NCBI RefSeq assembly: GCF_009389715.1 | Contig: NC_052409.1 | Span: forward strand, 2,706,001 to 2,770,000 | From: Phoenix dactylifera | Lineage: Eukaryota > Streptophyta > Magnoliopsida > Arecales > Arecaceae | DNA length: 64,000 nt | Direction of reading: 5' to 3' | Part shown: positions 60,109 to 64,000 of the stretch, piece after piece | Position numbering within the stretch: the stretch's first letter is position 1 | How the letters are laid out: each line of letters starts with the position of its first letter | The notes under the pieces: model-generated | What the model saw: the letters and a program-made list of their open reading frames with translations, nothing else | Databases searched by the model: none | What the model was told of the DNA's origin: nothing | Made by a program: the position numbers and the translations under genes

Positions 60109-63091
60109 CTAAGGACTCAACATGATGAAAAGTGCTTCAGCCATGCTACCACTTGACACAAAATATCCATGGTTGGTATCGCCCTTCGCAATGACATCAA
60201 AAGTTGGTGTGCTGAAGTAAAAATCAAGTTGACGATCCTCTTCATAGGCTGCACTTTGGTGAATGCCGGTAAATCCAGTGGGGAGGTCGATTGATTGAGA
60301 TGGAATATGAGTGGGCTTTTTCTCGATGTCATGTAAGTCAGAGCTATTTTGAATATTGTTCTCTCCTGCAATCAACTTAAAGTGAATGGAGTCATCTCAA
60401 CCAATGCTGCTAGGAGAAGGATATATAATAAAATGGGAAAAGTTGGCAACATGTCTTAATTTCATACCTTTAGTATTTGCATCCTCTAGTTAGGAATGCT
60501 CTCAATCTGTGTGTTCTGGCTTTCTTCAAAAGTCACCTAATTTGAGAAATGAACTTCCAGAAGTTATTTAATGAAATGAAGATGAAAAGTCAACAATTAA
60601 TAAAATGGAATTTTTTTACCTTCACTGTGTCATTCATCGGCATTGTTATCGTTCTTAAGCTCTCCACAGTCTTTTTCTCTTCCATCAACTCCTCTTCCAG
60701 TGCACTGATATCCCTCAAGCTTGCCTGCTCTTCCACACTCTCCATTTGGCAAAGCCGTGTGCTTCCATCAATTTTTTGCTCTTCGATAGGATTCGTAAAG
60801 TAGGGACTAACTTTAGTCCATGCATATGGATAGTTAGGGTTATTGATTAGTTCCTGAGAAGCTGAAGCAACTGAAAGGATTTCTTGCAAAGCATCAACTT
60901 CACTAGTATTTTCTTCAATAAATCCATATTCGAGGGTCTTTGAATTCAGAAAATCTATTTGAGGAAAGTCCTCCAGCTCTAATGGTGGCAAAGAGAGCCT
61001 GTGTTGCAGCTTAGCACATTCCAGTGCTACATCAACCTGCATGACCCAAAAGGACAATTTTAAAATAATTCATTTGGATATTCCTCCATAACCAGCTTAT
61101 ATTTCTGCAATTCTTTTTAGACATATTCCTCTATCTTTTCAATTTAAGAAAACACACCATCCAATCATGGATCCCTAGGAATTTTTCAATTTTACACATA
61201 TTTAGGTGTTATTTTTAATATAGATTTAGTAGATTAATATTGTTAAAAAAAACGTATAGTGGGGGATTCCTGTGTTTTCTATGTATGATTTAGAAAATGA
61301 GTTTTGGTTTGTTAAGAATTTAGGATTTCCATGATTCTCTGAAGAAAAGAACTCCTTGAATATTGTGAAGAAGTAACTTTCTCTAGTATTCATGATCTCT
61401 TCAGTATTAAGATGCTATCTAAAAACCCAAGCATTTAGATGAAAAGATCCAAAATTACACAAGCACTATAAGAGTTCTTAACCTATCCAATATGGGACTA
61501 TTATTCCTCAATGCCCCCTTTCACATGTAGAGCCATCTAAAAACCGAAATATTTAGATGAATAGATCCAAAAGTATATAAGCACCATAAAAGTTCTTAAC
61601 CTATCCAATGTGAGACTATCATTCCTCAACCCCTCCTTTCACATGTAGAGCCCGAGAGATGCAATCCATAATAAAGGATGACACATGGATTAGTAAGTAG
61701 GAGCGTGAAGGTTTCAGCACGTAAGAAGGATCGGTGGGCTCTAATACTATATTAAGATCTTATGTAAAAACTCAGATATTTAGATAGATAGGTCCAAGAG
61801 TATATAAGCACCATAAAAGTTATTAACCTATCTGATGTGGGACAATTATTTCTCAACATTTAGCACATATGGATAGGTTCTGATTCGATCCTGGATGGCG
61901 GCATTCCCACTGTAATTCATAAAAAAATGCTAAGAAGTGAGCACTTCTAAAACTAATATGCTCAATTTAATTAGTTAGTATAGAACCATCTCAGCAACTC
62001 AGCAGAAGAATCCATTGGGGGCACCAAAACAGCTAAGAACAAGTGCTTCATGATATTGTGACAATTAAAACATAGAGATGCACAATTTAAGATTCATTCT
62101 AACAGGTATACCTCAACCTCATTCATCAAGCGAACAACATAGTAGCAGGAGATTTTTACCTCGGATTGAACATAGCAACTGTTCAGTGGGTTATCAAACA
62201 ACATAGGAGCGGATCTAAATGACTCGTCTGCCAGAAGCTGCACCCACTTCTCCGTTATTGGAGCATTTGCATCACATGGGACTCCTTGAATGAGGTCTGA
62301 TGAACATGTCTCTGGTGGATAAAGGTATCCACAGCTCTCCTTGTCTTCCCTTCCACTGGTTAAAGCATCAAGTGTCGACGTGTTGCCACTTGACATCCTT
62401 CGAGAGTGCTCCTCATTGGAAACATCATACTGATCTATGATCTTAGGAGCAGGCATGGTCTTCTTAAATACACGGCATAGTGAATATGCATCCTAAAAAT
62501 TTACAAATTCGCATTTGGTTATCATTTTGGAAGAGGAGATAGTAAAGTCATCAAAGCTATTTCATTGAGGTTCTGAAATGAAATGAAATGCAGATGAAGC
62601 TGTAAACCAGCCCAAAGTAAAATCAAAATAAAATTATTGTATAATAATATTGTAACGTGAAATTTCCAATATTACATATAAAATAAATAATTAGAGAATA
62701 AAAATGATTATAAATAATTAGATCACTTCTCATCTATGTTTTAAGAGCTTGGAATTGGGTATTGTGTCACTTCGAAGCAATCCAGAGGACTGAGAGGAGG
62801 ATGGAAAGTATACCTGCAGACCAGAGTTGGTTTCGCATTCTTTCTCATCAAGGCGGTATTCATGCATGACCCAATTGGTTCGGGAGCCATGGGGTGCTCG
62901 TCCTTTGTAGAAAACTAGGGTCTTCTTCATGCCCATTGTTCGCTTCTGCGAGGTCACCTTGCGGTCTTTTCCAGTGGCCTTCCAATAGCCAGCCTTAGTT
63001 GCACGGTTGGTCCTTGAACCATTTGGGTACTTGCGATCTCGGGGGCTGAAGAAATACCACTCCAAGTCTTTGCTCGGTAACAAGGATTTAT
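60109..63091 (-). CDS. NAC transcription factor, minus-strand gene, 5' partial
   Basis: Exons on minus: 63091-62814 (278 nt), 62492-62160 (333 nt), 61036-60620 (417 nt), an inferred 16-nt exon 60483-60468, and 60365-60109 ending in TAG. Exon 1, with the MAP start, lies right of the window. If it has the 157 nt of the tandem copies, the frame closes exactly at 486 codons. Exon 2 gives NAC subdomains C-D ([65 protein letters not shown]). Exon 3 starts [12 protein letters not shown] and continues into a divergent regulatory region. Exon 4 is leucine-rich and acidic with possible coiled-coil character ([36 protein letters not shown]). DNA binding in the nucleus is expected. The ANAC045/086 (phloem) clade is a plausible placing only. 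The C-terminus may be truncated by a frameshift. Confidence 0.8.
60468..60483 (-). other. Inferred 16-nt micro-exon of the minus-strand NAC gene
   Basis: GATGCAAATACTAAAG lies between an acceptor reading CTAGAG and a donor GTATGA on minus. Including it (DANTK plus one base) brings the last exon into the frame [15 protein letters not shown] and closes the reading frame at 60109. Using the AG two bases earlier gives 18 nt (RMQILK) and a different frame for the last exon. The exon is inferred from phase and splice words, not seen in a transcript. Confidence 0.5.
61405..61858 (-). mobile_element. Miniature LTR element family 2 with three LTRs
   Basis: The element lies in the intron 61037-62159 of the minus-strand NAC gene, in the same orientation. 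On minus, the 5' LTR is 61858-61750 (TGTTGAGAAATAATTG to CTTAATA). It is followed by a primer-site-like TAGTATTAGAGC and a 120-bp interior that ends in a purine tract (GTGAAAGGAGGGG). A second LTR at about 61630-61534 leads into a short interior piece repeating that tract (GTGAAAGGGGGC), then a third LTR at about 61512-61405. The outer flanks TTTAG (61859-61863) and TTCAG (61400-61404) match at four of five bases. All three LTRs share the AACCTATC..ATGTGGGAC-type core. No coding capacity. Confidence 0.78.
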
Positions 63092-64000
63092 CTGTGACAA
63101 AACCATGTTCACCAAATTCACTAAGATCAGTGTTTAATGTGCTTACAACGTCCAGGAACAGGAACAGCAAGGAGTGGTTCAAGTGATTTGGAATGACAAA
63201 TGTCTTTCAGGTAATTAATTAAGCAGATACATTAATAACAACCAACTCTAAATAAAAGTAATCATCAAAATCTAGATATACCCCATCAAACCCTAGATAT
63301 GCCCCACAACAGTGAAAGGACCACATTCTGTGGAACTTTTATCTATTGGAGACCATGCAACTTTTCTTCTCTATTCCTTCTTTTCCAGGGAAAATCTTCG
63401 TGATGTCACATTTTTAAGCCATTTTTCTAAGCAAAAAAAGTTAAAGCAGCAAGTTGGTTCCAGCAAAAGAAAAAGTAAAAACAATTTTAAAAAATGAGCT
63501 GACGGAGTAGTAAAGTGATAGATGAAAACCATATGGGATCTTCTTCTCTTCCTGCAATGTGATAGAAAGCCTATAACTAACGCTAGCTTTAGGTTCAAAG
63601 ATCGGCATTAGCTGCCTTCATAATGATGAAAGCGAAGTGGTTCTCAAAACATGATAAGGTGACCTTTCCATTCCATGGAGTTTTACGTTTGCTTTGAGAA
63701 CAAATATTCTTCTTTTATCTTCATTGAAAGAGGAAGAGAAATCTACCCTTCTTTTTTATCAATTTCAAGAAACTCAGATTGACTCGTCAAAGTTTGGGCC
63801 CATAACTGAGTAAGTATACTATACAATATTGATATATATCGTACCTTTTTCCTTATTTGAAATTGGAGATGGGTGAAGCGCTAGAGATAATAGTCATTCT
63901 CATTTTATCTGAACTTCATAACTACGTTCGGAAATTTTTTTCTCATAAAAATTCATTATTGGGGGTGGGGGGAGGGGATGAACTTCGTAGCATTAGTAAG
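63092..64000. other. Intron 1 of the minus-strand NAC gene and window edge
   Basis: By comparison with the tandem copies, an intron should join exon 2 at 63091 to an exon 1 encoding [15 protein letters not shown]. No such sequence is found up to 64000, so exon 1 is beyond the edge. The stretch is AT-rich with a G-run near 63960-63976 and nothing else recognisable. Confidence 0.5.

Noticed and set aside
1-64000. CRISPR arrays, operons, tRNA or rRNA genes, organelle insertions
   Set aside because: I looked for regular direct repeats with unique spacers, cloverleaf genes outside the SINE head, and plastid or mitochondrial genes. None was found.

Overview
The window is nuclear DNA of a flowering plant. 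Genes have many exons with GT-AG introns that are AT-rich and often exceed 1 kb, and between and inside the genes lie LINE tails, LTR fragments, tiny LTR elements, a SINE and AT microsatellites. The GC-rich first exon of the PP2A B' gene and the mix of retroelements suggest a monocot, possibly a palm; that last step is an impression, not a demonstration.

Layout. 1-16.2 kb: an EH-domain endocytosis gene (AtEH1/Pan1 type, TPLATE complex) on the plus strand. Its first exon lies left of the window; the twelve exons I place add to exactly 1036 codons including the stop. A decayed copia element sits in its largest intron. 16.8-18 kb: a plus-strand LINE tail, then a tRNA-type SINE with a perfect 16-bp target duplication. 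18.8-23.4 kb: a broken gene for N-acetylglucosaminyltransferase I. 25.3 kb: a solo LTR of a miniature LTR family. 27.5-30.8 kb: an intact U-box/ARM E3 ligase gene of the PUB43/PUB44 (SAUL1) type. 32.1-33.5 kb: a subtilase pseudogene split by a LINE insertion, followed by more LINE tails to 35.5 kb. 38.2-42.9 kb: an intact two-exon PP2A B' (B56) gene. 43.3-44.5 kb: an intronless F-box/DUF295 gene, tail to tail with PP2A. 47.4-49.2 kb: another LINE tail and a probable retroposon relic. 50-63.1 kb: a cluster of three NAC transcription factor loci, two in tandem on plus and one on minus, with two miniature LTR elements between them and a third inside an intron of the minus-strand gene.

The intact genes do not form a pathway. 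They cover endocytosis, ubiquitin ligation, phosphatase targeting and F-box function, as expected of ordinary plant gene order. The notable material is decay and remodelling. Both tandem NAC copies carry independent lesions, and the third NAC gene has an inferred 16-nt exon and a probably frameshifted tail. The GnTI and subtilase loci are pseudogenes, and two families of miniature LTR elements can be delimited to the base. I see no operon, CRISPR array, tRNA or rRNA gene, and no clearly new biological system.
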